DNA from: Paenibacillus pasadenensis DSM 19293
GTDB taxonomy: Bacteria; Bacillota; Bacilli; Paenibacillales; Paenibacillaceae
Reading direction: 5' to 3'
DNA: 64,000 nt
NCBI RefSeq assembly: GCF_000422485.1
Contig: NZ_KE383847.1
Span: 315,074-379,073 of the forward strand
A program made the translations under genes and the position numbers. The notes under the pieces are model-generated. The model saw nothing but the letters and a program-made list of their open reading frames with translations, was not told where the DNA came from and did not search any database. This document shows positions 17,949-26,280 of this stretch, in pieces. The stretch's first letter is position 1; every line of letters begins with the position of its first letter.

Positions 17949-17997
17949 AGGCTCCCGCTCCTTAACCCGACCTCGGGGAAGGCGCGGGAGCCTTTTT
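17949..17997 (+). terminator. Leader terminator (possible attenuator) before the MarR gene
   Basis: Stem AGGCTCCCGC (17949-17958) with GCGGGAGCCT (17984-17993) followed by TTTT. It lies between the promoter at 17816 and the MarR start at 18031, so transcripts must read through it. The interval 17660-18030 contains only the regulatory elements listed here and no gene. I could not build a convincing antiterminator by eye. Confidence 0.65.
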
Positions 17998-18030
17998 GCA
18001 TCCATCCGTCGGTCCGAGGAAAGGAGCGGC

Positions 18031-18672
18031 ATGAGCGACTCTAATGACAATCGCCAAGTTCCATCGCCAGCACCCGACCGCGAGGAGCTCAAGCTCGAAG
18101 CCGACTGGCTGTTCCGCAAGCTCGTCCGACGCTTCGTCAAGGAGCGCGACAAGATTGCGCTGGAGGGCGTCTCGCTGCCGGGGCTGCTCGTGCTCGGCAC
18201 GATTTTGCAGGAGGGCGAGCAGCGGCTCGGCGAGCTGGCGGAGCGGCTGGACTTCACCTCCGGCGCGGTGACCGCCCTCTGCGACAAGCTGGAGAGCGCC
18301 GGCTACGCCGAGCGCAGGCGCAGCGCCTCCGACCGCCGCTCAATCGCGCTCGCGATCACGCCGGCCGGCCGCAAGCTGCTGGAGCGCACCCGCGAGGCGG
18401 GCGCCCATACGGTCGAGCTGCTGTTCGGCGGCCTCGGGCCAGCCGAGCTGGAGCTGCGCATCGAGCTGTTCCGCGAGCTGCTGCAGCGGCTGGACGGCTT
18501 CGCCGAGCGGGTGACAGAGCGGCACGAGCAGGCCTCCGCACGGGCTGCCGCACCGGATGCATCACCGTCCGCATCGCCGGCTCCCGTACCGGATGCATCA
18601 CCGTCCGCCTTGCCGGAGCCGCCGGCCAAGCCGGCCGCGCCGCAGCGCCGCAGTCCTTTCATCGGCTACTGA
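18031..18672 (+). CDS. MarR-family transcriptional regulator
   Basis: A 213-aa winged-helix regulator. The MarR core spans about residues 20-155: LPGLLVLGTILQ, the recognition helix region SGAVTALCDKLESAGYAERRRSASDRRSIALAITPAG with the family's wing DRR motif, and a C-terminal dimerisation helix. A low-complexity Ala/Pro/Ser tail with a twice-repeated PDASPSA unit follows. ATG 18031 has AAAGGAG upstream; the open frame further upstream covers the leader terminator and is not coding. It heads the arylsulfotransferase/ABC operon and probably responds to an aromatic or sulfonated ligand. Confidence 0.87.
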   Translation: MSDSNDNRQVPSPAPDREELKLEADWLFRKLVRRFVKERDKIALEGVSLPGLLVLGTILQEGEQRLGELAERLDFTSGAVTALCDKLESAGYAERRRSASDRRSIALAITPAGRKLLERTREAGAHTVELLFGGLGPAELELRIELFRELLQRLDGFAERVTERHEQASARAAAPDASPSASPAPVPDASPSALPEPPAKPAAPQRRSPFIGY

Positions 18673-18724
18673 TCGCCTGCACCGCCACTATCCCCACCAT
18701 CCCCACACGACAAGGAGAATGAAC

Positions 18725-20185
18725 ATGGGACATCCGACGATCTATCCGACCGGCACGACGGTCTATCTGCCCGAAAAAGCCTGGAGCGGCTACACGATCT
18801 TCCAGGCGGCCGACACCGGCGCGCTGCTGATCGACATGAACGGCCGCGAGGTGCGGCTGTGGAAAGGGCTGCGGGGATTCCCGAACAAGCTGTTCCCCGG
18901 CGGCTATGTGCTCGGCAGCACGGCCGAGCGCGATCCGCGCTACGGCTTTCAGGACGAGAAGAATCTCGTGCAGGTCGACTGGGACGGCAACGTCGTCTGG
19001 AAATTCGACCGCTACGAATACATCGAGGATCCCGAGAACGCGCCGCAGTGGATGGCCCGCCAGCACCATGACTACCAGCGCGAGGGCAATCCGGTCGGCT
19101 ACTACGCGCCGGGGCTGGAGCCGAAGACCGACTCCGGCCATACGCTCATCCTGGCGCATAAAAACGTGACCAAGCCGGAAATTTCCGACAAGGAGCTGCT
19201 CGACGACACGATCATCGAGGTCGACTGGGAAGGCAACGTCGTCTGGGAATGGGCGGTCAGCGACCATTTCGAGGAGCTCGGCTTCGACGAGGCGGCGCGC
19301 GAAGCGCTGCGCCGGGACCCGAACACCCGCGGCTTCGGCACGTTCGCCGGCGACTGGATGCACATCAACTCGGCGTCGGTCCTCGGCCCGAACAAGCACT
19401 ATGACGCGGGCGACGAGCGGTTCCATCCGGACAACATCATCTGGGACGCGCGGGAGACGAACATCACGGCCATCATCGACAAGAAGACCGGCGGCATCGT
19501 CTGGAAGCTCGGCCCGGACTACTCCGGCGAGCTGGCGCATATCGGCTGGATCATCGGCCAGCATCACGCCCATCTCATCCCGCAGGGGCTGCCGGGCGAA
19601 GGCAACATCCTTATCTTCGACAACGGCGGCTGGGGCGGCTACGGCGCGCCGAACGCCGAGGCGCCGGACGGCGTGAAGGTCGCCCGCCGCGACCACTCGC
19701 GCATCCTGGAGATCAACCCGGTCACGCTGCAGATCGAGTGGCAGTACACGCCGACCGAGGCCGGCTTCCAGGCTCCGCTCGACTCGTACCGGTTCTACAG
19801 CCCGTACATCAGCAGCGCGCAGCGGCTGCCGAACGGAAACACGCTCATCACCGAGGGCGCGGACGGCCGCATCTTCGAGGTGACGCGCGAGCATGAGCTC
19901 GTCTGGGAGTACATCTCCCCTTATAAAAACAAGCGCAACTCCAACATGGTGTACCGCGCCTACCGCGCGCCGTACGAGTGGGCGCCGCAGGCGGAGCGTC
20001 CGGTCGAGACGGCGATCGAGCCGCTCGACGTCGCGGACTTCCGGCTGCCGGGGGCGGCGGGACGCGGACCGGCGGCCGTCGTCGAGGTCGAGGGCACGGC
20101 CGAGTACGGCGAAGGCGCGCTATGCGTCGCCCGCATCGACGAGACGATCGCCAAGGAAGAGGCAAAGGAGCAGGATCCGACATGA
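18725..20185 (+). CDS. Arylsulfotransferase (ASST)-like protein, apparently cytoplasmic
   Basis: A 486-aa protein with the repeated propeller pattern of arylsulfate sulfotransferases: DWDGNVVWKFD, DWEGNVVWEW, DWMHINSASVLGPNKHY (candidate for the sulfated-His region), KTGGIVWKLGPDYSG, GQHHAHLIPQGLPGEGNILIFDNGG and RLPNGNTLITEGADGRIFEVT. Classical bacterial ASST is periplasmic and moves sulfate from one phenol to another without PAPS; here no signal peptide is visible. Start ATG 18725 follows AAGGAG. Its stop overlaps the next start (ATGA). Desulfation of an imported aryl sulfate is an inference. Confidence 0.8.
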   Translation: MGHPTIYPTGTTVYLPEKAWSGYTIFQAADTGALLIDMNGREVRLWKGLRGFPNKLFPGGYVLGSTAERDPRYGFQDEKNLVQVDWDGNVVWKFDRYEYIEDPENAPQWMARQHHDYQREGNPVGYYAPGLEPKTDSGHTLILAHKNVTKPEISDKELLDDTIIEVDWEGNVVWEWAVSDHFEELGFDEAAREALRRDPNTRGFGTFAGDWMHINSASVLGPNKHYDAGDERFHPDNIIWDARETNITAIIDKKTGGIVWKLGPDYSGELAHIGWIIGQHHAHLIPQGLPGEGNILIFDNGGWGGYGAPNAEAPDGVKVARRDHSRILEINPVTLQIEWQYTPTEAGFQAPLDSYRFYSPYISSAQRLPNGNTLITEGADGRIFEVTREHELVWEYISPYKNKRNSNMVYRAYRAPYEWAPQAERPVETAIEPLDVADFRLPGAAGRGPAAVVEVEGTAEYGEGALCVARIDETIAKEEAKEQDPT

Positions 20186-21192
20186 GAATCCGACTGAACC
20201 GGCTGGCGGGGACGCTCGCCGCAGCCGCGCTCTTCGTGCTGCTGCTGTCCGGCTGCGGCAGCGAGGCCGAGGGCAGCGGCGTCGACAAGGTGAAGCTGAA
20301 GATCGCCGACATCTCCACGAACATCACGTTCCGCGTCGCGCTGGAGAAGGGCTTTTTCGAGAAGCATGGCGTGGACGCCGAGCTCGTGACGTTCGCGACG
20401 CCGGCCGAGGGCGTGAACTCGCTGTTCATCAAGCAGGTCGACGTCGCCTTCGGCGCGGACTTCCCGCTGCTGAACGCGGTGAGCAAGGGCGATTATGCGA
20501 TCTTCGCCTCCTCCGGCACGGCGACGGATCTGAGCGCGAGCGACTGGAAGCTGTTCGTGCGGCCGGACGTGAAGAGCGGCGCCGATCTGAAGGGCCGGAG
20601 CTTGAGCTTCCTGCGGGGCACGTTCCTGCCTTACCTGTGGGACGTCTATCTGGGGGAGCAGGGGCTGAAGCTGGATGACGTCAAGCTGATCGGCCAGGGC
20701 GGCCTCGACGAGGCGTACGTGGCGCTGCGCAAGGGCGAGATCGACGCGGTCTGGGTATTCGGCGCGATCAACCACGAGAAATTCTCCGCGATTGAAGGCG
20801 TCCATGAGCTGAGCGACATGTCCAAGACGCCGGTCCGGCTCGGCACCGGCCTGATCGCTACGAACGAGCTGCTGCAAAAGGAGCCCGAGGCGGTGACCGG
20901 ATTCCTGAAAGCTCTCGACGAAGCGTCGTCCTACGCCCAGGCGAATCCGGACGAGACGGCGGACATCCTTTACAAGACGGTCAAGCAGCCGCGGGAAGCG
21001 ACGCTCAAGGACTTGCCGAAAAACCCGTGGAGCATCGGCTTCACCGAAAAAGCCTACGAAGGGCTGAAAAGCCAGAAGAAGTACATGGTCGACAATGGCA
21101 TCATCCAGCAGGACTTCGACCTGGACGGCAAGCTGAAGCTGGATCTCGTGCGGGCGGCATTCCCGGACCGCGTGATCGAATTGAAGGAATAG
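20182..21192 (+). CDS. SsuA/TauA/NitT-like ABC substrate-binding lipoprotein
   Basis: A 336-aa lipoprotein with lipobox LLSGC (Cys25). The mature part has the NMT1/SsuA pattern: KLKIADISTNITFRVALEKGFFEKHGVDAELV, then LKGRSLSFLRGT and ALRKGEIDAVWVF. This family binds sulfonates, taurine, nitrate or aromatic acids. It overlaps the ASST-like gene by four bases, so the two are made together. A sulfated or sulfonated aromatic ligand is plausible from context. Confidence 0.86.
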   Translation: MRIRLNRLAGTLAAAALFVLLLSGCGSEAEGSGVDKVKLKIADISTNITFRVALEKGFFEKHGVDAELVTFATPAEGVNSLFIKQVDVAFGADFPLLNAVSKGDYAIFASSGTATDLSASDWKLFVRPDVKSGADLKGRSLSFLRGTFLPYLWDVYLGEQGLKLDDVKLIGQGGLDEAYVALRKGEIDAVWVFGAINHEKFSAIEGVHELSDMSKTPVRLGTGLIATNELLQKEPEAVTGFLKALDEASSYAQANPDETADILYKTVKQPREATLKDLPKNPWSIGFTEKAYEGLKSQKKYMVDNGIIQQDFDLDGKLKLDLVRAAFPDRVIELKE

Positions 21193-21208
21193 AGGAGGCG
21201 ATGGGCGG

Positions 21209-22105
21209 ATGGGTACGGCGATGAGGAAGGCGCAGGGGCAGGCAGCGGAGGAAGCGGCCGAGAGAAGGGCGGCGAAGGCGGCAGCGATGAGGACGGCGCA
21301 CACGTCGGAGCCGGCAGCGGCGCAGCAGCGGCAAGCGGCGGAGGCGGGCCATGAGATCGACATCCATCAGCTGAGCAAGAGCTACCCGCATGCGGGGGGA
21401 GGCGAGCCGCAGCACATCCTCCGCGAAGTCGATCTGACGGTGCGGAGCGGGGAGTTCTTCATCCTGCTCGGCCCGAGCGGCTGCGGCAAGTCGACGCTGC
21501 TCGGCCTCATCGCCGGCTTCGTTGCCAAGACGAGCGGACGGCTGCGCGTCGGCGAGCGCGAGGTGGAGCGGCCGGGACCGGACCGGGCGGTCGTGTTCCA
21601 GCAGGCGGATTCGTCGCTGTTTCCGTGGCTGACGGTGCGCGAGAACGTCGAGTTCGGGCTGCGCATGAAAAAGACGAAGGCGCCGGAGCGCCGCGCCATC
21701 TCGGACCGGTACATCGGGCTCGTCGGCCTGACGGGCCACGAGGACAAGTTTCCGCGCGAGCTGTCCGGCGGCATGAAGCAGCGCGTGCAGCTGGCGCGCG
21801 TGCTGGCCAACGATCCGGCGATCCTGCTCATGGACGAGCCGTTCGGAGCGCTCGACGCGATGACGCGCCGCACGATGCAGCGGGAGCTCGTGCGCATCTG
21901 GCGCGATACGGGCAAGACGGTCATCTTCGTCACCCATGACATCCAGGAGGCGCTGCTGCTCGGCGGGCGCATCGGCATCATGTCGCCCGGCCCGTCCTCG
22001 CGCATCAGCGACATCTACGACGTGGCGCTCGCCTATCCGCGCGACATCGCGGACCCGGCGTTCCATGAGCTGCATGCGCGCATCCAGGGGCATTTCGACG
22101 AATAG
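21209..22105 (+). CDS. SsuB/TauB-like ABC transporter ATPase
   Basis: A 298-aa nucleotide-binding subunit. After an unusual Ala/Lys/Glu-rich N-terminal extension (about 45 residues) come Walker A GPSGCGKS, Q-loop VVFQQADSSLFPW, signature LSGGMKQR, Walker B ILLMDEPFGALDAMTRR and switch FVTHDIQEA, all of the SsuB/TauB/NrtD group. The start may be ATG 21209 or the in-frame ATG 21221; GAGGAGG at about 21193 favours 21209. Confidence 0.86.
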   Translation: MGTAMRKAQGQAAEEAAERRAAKAAAMRTAHTSEPAAAQQRQAAEAGHEIDIHQLSKSYPHAGGGEPQHILREVDLTVRSGEFFILLGPSGCGKSTLLGLIAGFVAKTSGRLRVGEREVERPGPDRAVVFQQADSSLFPWLTVRENVEFGLRMKKTKAPERRAISDRYIGLVGLTGHEDKFPRELSGGMKQRVQLARVLANDPAILLMDEPFGALDAMTRRTMQRELVRIWRDTGKTVIFVTHDIQEALLLGGRIGIMSPGPSSRISDIYDVALAYPRDIADPAFHELHARIQGHFDE

Positions 22106-22117
22106 GGGGAGACGGCC

Positions 22118-22900
22118 ATGACCATCACGGACAAGACGAAACGGGTCCTGCTGCAGCTCGCCTTCTGGGCGGGGCTGCTGGCGCTGTGGCAGGGACTCGC
22201 CTCGGCCTACGGGCCGGAAATCCTGCCGGGGCCGGCGCAGACGGCGCGCGGCGGCTGGGAGCTGCTGGCGGACGGCACGCTGCCGTCGTACATCGGCATC
22301 AGCTTCTCCCGGGTGCTGCTCGGCTGGAGCCTCGGCAGCCTGATCGCGATTCCGCTCGGCCTGCTCATCGGGCGGGTCGGAGCGATCCGCGCCTTCGCCG
22401 AGCCGTTCCTGAACTTCATCCGCTTCATCCCGCCGATCGCGTTCATCACGCTGTTTCTGATCTGGTTCGGCATCGGCGAGACGTCCAAGGTGATGCTCAT
22501 CCTGTACGCGACGCTGTTCATCGTGCTGCTCAATACGCTTACCGGCGTGCTGTCCGTGGAGGAGGACCGGATCCGCTCCGCGCGCAGCATGGGCGCATCC
22601 GACTGGCAGATCGTGCGGCATGTCGTCGTTCCGGCGACGGTGCCGTACATGTTCACCGGCATCCGGCTGGCGATGGGCACGTCGTTCATGGCGATCATCG
22701 GCGCGGAGATGATCGCCTCCAACGAAGGCGTCGGCTATCTCATCTGGAACTCGCGGCTGTTCTTCCGCACGGATTGGATCTTCGTCGGCCTCATCAGCCT
22801 CGGGCTGATGGGCTTCGTCACCGACCGCGCGGTGGCGCTGCTCGGACGCAAGCTGCTCGGCCGGTACGGCGTCGTGAGCACGGGCAGCCTGCGGCGGTAA
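22118..22900 (+). CDS. SsuC/TauC-like ABC transporter permease
   Basis: A 260-aa membrane permease with about six helices. The sequence FLNFIRFIPPIAFITLFLIWFGIGE and the coupling EDRIRSARSMGASDWQIVRHVVVPATVPY are diagnostic of the SsuC/TauC/NrtB group. GGGGGAG lies before the ATG. It is the last gene of the MarR-ASST-ABC operon and is followed by an intrinsic terminator. Confidence 0.87.
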   Translation: MTITDKTKRVLLQLAFWAGLLALWQGLASAYGPEILPGPAQTARGGWELLADGTLPSYIGISFSRVLLGWSLGSLIAIPLGLLIGRVGAIRAFAEPFLNFIRFIPPIAFITLFLIWFGIGETSKVMLILYATLFIVLLNTLTGVLSVEEDRIRSARSMGASDWQIVRHVVVPATVPYMFTGIRLAMGTSFMAIIGAEMIASNEGVGYLIWNSRLFFRTDWIFVGLISLGLMGFVTDRAVALLGRKLLGRYGVVSTGSLRR

Positions 22901-22923
22901 AGGGGATGGAGCGGGCTTGCAGC

Positions 22924-22956
22924 AAAAAGCGCATGGAGTTTCCATGCGCTTTTTTG
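22924..22956. terminator. Intrinsic terminator after the SsuC-like gene
   Basis: Perfect 14-bp stem (22924-22937 with 22941-22954), loop of three bases, A-run before and T-run after, so it can work on both strands. Confidence 0.92.
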
Positions 22957-23175
22957 GCTTTCCTCTATTTTCGTTGCGGCAAAATCAAGTCGAGGTCAAG
23001 GGGGAGAGGCTCTTGCGGCGCATTAGGAATATAGAATCAACCTATTTGTATGATTAATCGCACCAGATGGCTTTCTGGCCGACGGCCTCGCCATACTTCC
23101 GCCCTGGTGCCCGCCGCTGGAATGAGGCATGATGGTGGCACGGAATCCGCGGAAAGCGGAGAGAGGACGAGGAAG

Positions 23176-24363
23176 ATGCAGGAAGCGACGACCATGATCC
23201 CCGAAGAACGCATCCACACCGAGCTGAAGCGCATCGAGTCGGAAGAAAAGGTCCGCATTCTATACGCCTGCGAGTCAGGCAGCCGCGCCTGGGGCTTTCC
23301 TTCGCAGGACAGCGATTACGACGTGCGCTTCCTGTACGCGCATCCGACGGAGTGGTACTTGAGCGTGCATCCGGGACGCGACGTCATCGAGCGGCCGATC
23401 TCGGCGCAGCTGGACCTCAGCGGGTGGGACATCCGCAAAGCGCTTCAGCTGCTCGCGAAGTCCAACCCGCCGCTGCTGGAGTGGCTGCATTCGCCGATCC
23501 GCTATCTCGAATGGGGCACGGTTGTCGGCAGCATGCGCGAGATGACGCCGGACCTGTATTCGCCAAGAAGCTCGATCCATCACTACCTCCATCTTGGGGA
23601 AGGCAACTTCCGCGATTACTTGCAGGGCGAGCGGGTACGGCTGAAGAAGTACTTCTACGTGTTGCGTTCGGTGCTCGCCTGCCAGTGGCTGGCAGAGCGC
23701 GGAGGCATTCCGCCGGTGGCGTTCCGCGAGCTGATCGAAGCGCTGCTGCCGGCTGGAGAGCTGAAGGACACGGTCGAAGAGCTGCTGCGGCGCAAGCGAA
23801 GCGGAGAAGAAATGGACAGCGAGCCGCCGATTCCGCTGCTGCACCGTTACCTGGAGCAGCGGCTCGTGGAGCTGAGAGAGCAGGCGGGACGGATGCCGCA
23901 GGCGGAAATGCCGCCGGAAAGCCTGCTGGACGCATGGTTCCGAGCGGCGCTTCGCGAGAGCGATGCCGCGCCTTGGACAGAACGGAGCGATCCTGCGCCA
24001 CGCAGATTTTTCATAGGATTCAATTTCAAGGAGGCTGAACATTCATGGCGTATCAAGTCATCGACGGCGTATCCGTCTGGGGCGATCCCGACGAGAGCGC
24101 GCTGCAGCAGGCGAGAACCTGCGCCGCCCACGGCCGCGTCGTCAAGACGCTGCTCATGGCGGACCATCATAAGGGCTACAGCCAGCCGATCGGCGGCGTC
24201 GTCGCGTACGACGGACAGATCTCGCCGTCGGGCGTCGGCTACGACATCGCCTGCGGCAACAAGGCCGTGCGCACGACGCTGCTCGCGAGCGACATCAAGC
24301 CGCGCCTCGGGCGCATCATGGACGGCATCGCGGCGAACGTCTCGTTCGGCGTGGGCCGAGTGA
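23176..24363 (+). CDS. COG3541 (YcgL-like) nucleotidyltransferase with abnormal C-terminal overlap
   Basis: The first ~285 residues are a predicted nucleotidyltransferase of the DNA polymerase beta superfamily: GSRAWGFPSQDSDYDVRFLY provides the GSxAxG and DxD metal site (about residues 30-50). The reading frame does not stop where the family normally ends (near RFFIGFNFKEAEHS) but runs 319 bases into the rtcB gene, adding about 106 Ser/Arg/Ala-rich residues that are just the rtcB frame shifted. A lost stop or a one-base frameshift near the T5 run at 24007 would explain this: one frame over, a TGA occurs at about 24036. Start is ATG 23176 (GAGGAAG upstream) or ATG 23194. Confidence 0.7.
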   Translation: MQEATTMIPEERIHTELKRIESEEKVRILYACESGSRAWGFPSQDSDYDVRFLYAHPTEWYLSVHPGRDVIERPISAQLDLSGWDIRKALQLLAKSNPPLLEWLHSPIRYLEWGTVVGSMREMTPDLYSPRSSIHHYLHLGEGNFRDYLQGERVRLKKYFYVLRSVLACQWLAERGGIPPVAFRELIEALLPAGELKDTVEELLRRKRSGEEMDSEPPIPLLHRYLEQRLVELREQAGRMPQAEMPPESLLDAWFRAALRESDAAPWTERSDPAPRRFFIGFNFKEAEHSWRIKSSTAYPSGAIPTRARCSRREPAPPTAASSRRCSWRTIIRATASRSAASSRTTDRSRRRASATTSPAATRPCARRCSRATSSRASGASWTASRRTSRSAWAE

Positions 24364-25271
24364 ACGGCGAGCGCGTCGACCACGAGCTGTTCGACGATCC
24401 CGACTGGGACGTCTACCGGACCGTCGGCAAGCAGGAGCATGACAAGCTGAAGGCGCTGGCGCGGGACCAGCTCGGCACGGTCGGCAGCGGCAACCATTTC
24501 GTCGACTTGTTCGAGGAGGAAGGAACGGGCCGGCTGTGGGTCGCCAACCACTTCGGCAGCCGAGGCTTCGGCCATCGGACGGCGAGCGGGTTCCTGAACC
24601 TTGCGGCGGGACGCCGGTTCATGGACCGGGCGCCGGGCGAGAGCATGGACCAGCCGCCGGTGCTGCTGGAGCTGGCGGACGAGCTCGGCGACATGTACGA
24701 GCGGGCGATGCGGCTCGCCGGGCGCTACGCGTATGCGGGACGCGACTATGTGATGGACAAGGTGCTCGGCCTGCTCGGCGCGGAGGCGGACTTCGCCGTG
24801 CACAACCACCATAACTTCGCTTGGCGCGAGATGCATGAGGGCCGGGAGAGCGTCGTGGTCCGCAAAGGCGCGACGCCGTCGGCGCCGGGCCAGCTCGGCT
24901 TCATCGGGGGCAGCATGGGCGACATCTCCGTCATCGTGCGCGGACGGGATACGGAAGAGAACCGCGACGCCTGCTGGAGCACCGTGCACGGCGCGGGCCG
25001 CGTCATGAGCCGCACGCAGGCGGCGGGCAAGATGAACGGGAAGACCCGACGGCGCCTGGGCGGCGAGATCAGCGAGGAGCGGATGCGCGAGGCGGTGCGG
25101 GCTTATGGCGTCGAGCTGCGCGGCGCGGGCACGGACGAGAGTCCGTTCGTCTACCGGCGGCTGCAGCAAGTGCTCGATGCCCATGCCGGCACGATCGAGG
25201 TGCTGCACCGGCTGCGGCCGATCGGTGTCTGCATGGCCGGCGCGGATGAGCACGATCCGTACAAAGATTGA
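24045..25271 (+). CDS. rtcB: RtcB-family RNA ligase
   Basis: A 408-aa GTP- and Mn-dependent RNA ligase homologue that joins 2',3'-cyclic-phosphate or 3'-phosphate ends to 5'-OH ends. Visible family motifs: DHHKGYSQPIGG (metal His), GVGYDIACGN (Asp67 and Cys70 metal ligands), GSGNHFVDLF, NHFGSRGFGH, HNHHNFAWRE, RKGATPSAPGQLGFIGGSMG, and STVHGAGRVMSRTQA with the guanylylation His. AGGAGG lies nine bases before the ATG. Its association with a COG3541 nucleotidyltransferase suggests an RNA repair or RNA-end processing unit; the exact substrate is unknown. Confidence 0.88.
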   Translation: MAYQVIDGVSVWGDPDESALQQARTCAAHGRVVKTLLMADHHKGYSQPIGGVVAYDGQISPSGVGYDIACGNKAVRTTLLASDIKPRLGRIMDGIAANVSFGVGRVNGERVDHELFDDPDWDVYRTVGKQEHDKLKALARDQLGTVGSGNHFVDLFEEEGTGRLWVANHFGSRGFGHRTASGFLNLAAGRRFMDRAPGESMDQPPVLLELADELGDMYERAMRLAGRYAYAGRDYVMDKVLGLLGAEADFAVHNHHNFAWREMHEGRESVVVRKGATPSAPGQLGFIGGSMGDISVIVRGRDTEENRDACWSTVHGAGRVMSRTQAAGKMNGKTRRRLGGEISEERMREAVRAYGVELRGAGTDESPFVYRRLQQVLDAHAGTIEVLHRLRPIGVCMAGADEHDPYKD

Positions 25272-25352
25272 ATTTTCCTCCAGATCTGCCGATGGATAGA
25301 AAGGCGCTTCGCAAGAAGCGGAATCTATCACCAGCCTGGAGGGTCTACGGAA

Positions 25353-25994
25353 ATGAAACGAAGGATCGGAGCCGCGGCAGCGGCTGCGCTGCTGACGATG
25401 GCGGCGGCATGCGGCGGGAATTCCGGAAATGGCGGGAACGAAGGCGCGGCATCGAATCCGGCGCCGAGCTCGGCGGCATCCGCGGCGCCTGCCGCATCCC
25501 CGGCCAAAGGCGTCGAAGTCGACAAAGGGCTGCTGAACCACGAGATCACGCTGCCGGCTTCCTTTTTTGAAGGCCAGGAGCTCGACGCGGCCATCGAGGC
25601 CGCCAAGAAAAACGGCGTGACGGACGTGAAGCGCAACGAGGACGGCTCCGTCACCTACAAGATGCCGCGCAGCGTGCACGGCAAGATGATGGACGAGATG
25701 AAAGCCAGCCTGCTGACGTCGATCGACGAGCTGAAGGCCGGAGAGACGTTCCAGTCGGTCAAGGACGTCGAATACAGCAAGGACTTCTCGGAGTTCACGC
25801 TGATCGTCGACCAGGCGAAGTTCGAGGGCTCGTTCGACGCGTTCGCGGCGATAGGCGTGGCGCTGCCGGCGATGTACTACCGGCTGTTCGACGGCGTGCC
25901 GCAGGACGAGAACAAGGTGACCGTCAAGATGCAGGATCAGGCGTCGGGCGAAGTGTTCGACACGGTCGTTTATCCCGATGCGATGGGCCAATAA
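25353..25994 (+). CDS. Hypothetical lipoprotein
   Basis: A 213-aa exported protein with lipobox MAAAC (Cys20) followed by a Gly/Asn/Ala/Pro linker to about residue 50. The folded part starts near GVEVDKGLLNHEITLPASFF and includes a helix-rich AIEAAKKNGVTDVKRNEDGSVTYKM segment. I do not recognise the family. It is preceded by GGAGGG and not clearly in an operon; it lies 81 bases after rtcB. Confidence 0.75.
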   Translation: MKRRIGAAAAAALLTMAAACGGNSGNGGNEGAASNPAPSSAASAAPAASPAKGVEVDKGLLNHEITLPASFFEGQELDAAIEAAKKNGVTDVKRNEDGSVTYKMPRSVHGKMMDEMKASLLTSIDELKAGETFQSVKDVEYSKDFSEFTLIVDQAKFEGSFDAFAAIGVALPAMYYRLFDGVPQDENKVTVKMQDQASGEVFDTVVYPDAMGQ

Positions 25995-26060
25995 GGCGAC
26001 GGCTCAATAGGAACCGCATCGGAGCGCAAGCGCGTTTCGGGGACGGATAGGACGGATAGC

Positions 26061-26095
26061 AAAGCCGGGGCTTGGCAGACAAGCCCCGGCTTTTT
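26061..26095 (+). terminator. Intrinsic terminator after the lipoprotein gene
   Basis: Perfect 13-bp stem (26061-26073 with 26081-26093) starting AAA and ending in a T-run, 7-base loop. Confidence 0.9.
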
Positions 26096-26195
26096 GCCGT
26101 CTCCAGATCGGCCGCTCGGCCGCGCCGGCCGGATCGTCCGGAGCAGGAGCGCATGAGCCCGCGAGTGCCGCTTGCGGGCGTGCGGCGGGTTTGTC

Positions 26196-26224
26196 CTGAC
26201 AGCGGCGCCGCGAACGGATACAAT
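26196..26224 (+). promoter_or_regulatory. Promoter of the metallophosphoesterase gene
   Basis: -35 CTGACA (26196-26201), 17-base spacer, -10 TACAAT (26219-26224), about 57 bases before the ATG. Confidence 0.65.
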
Positions 26225-26280
26225 GATCCCAGAGCATCCAAACTTTTCCTCGGACGAGGAAGCCGGGAGGCGGAGCGGTC

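Noticed and set aside
17851..18030. T-box riboswitch in the MarR leader
   Set aside because: TGGACCGCC resembles the T-box GGTGGNACCGCG only partly, the leader is too short for Stem I, and the downstream genes are not aminoacyl or amino acid genes.
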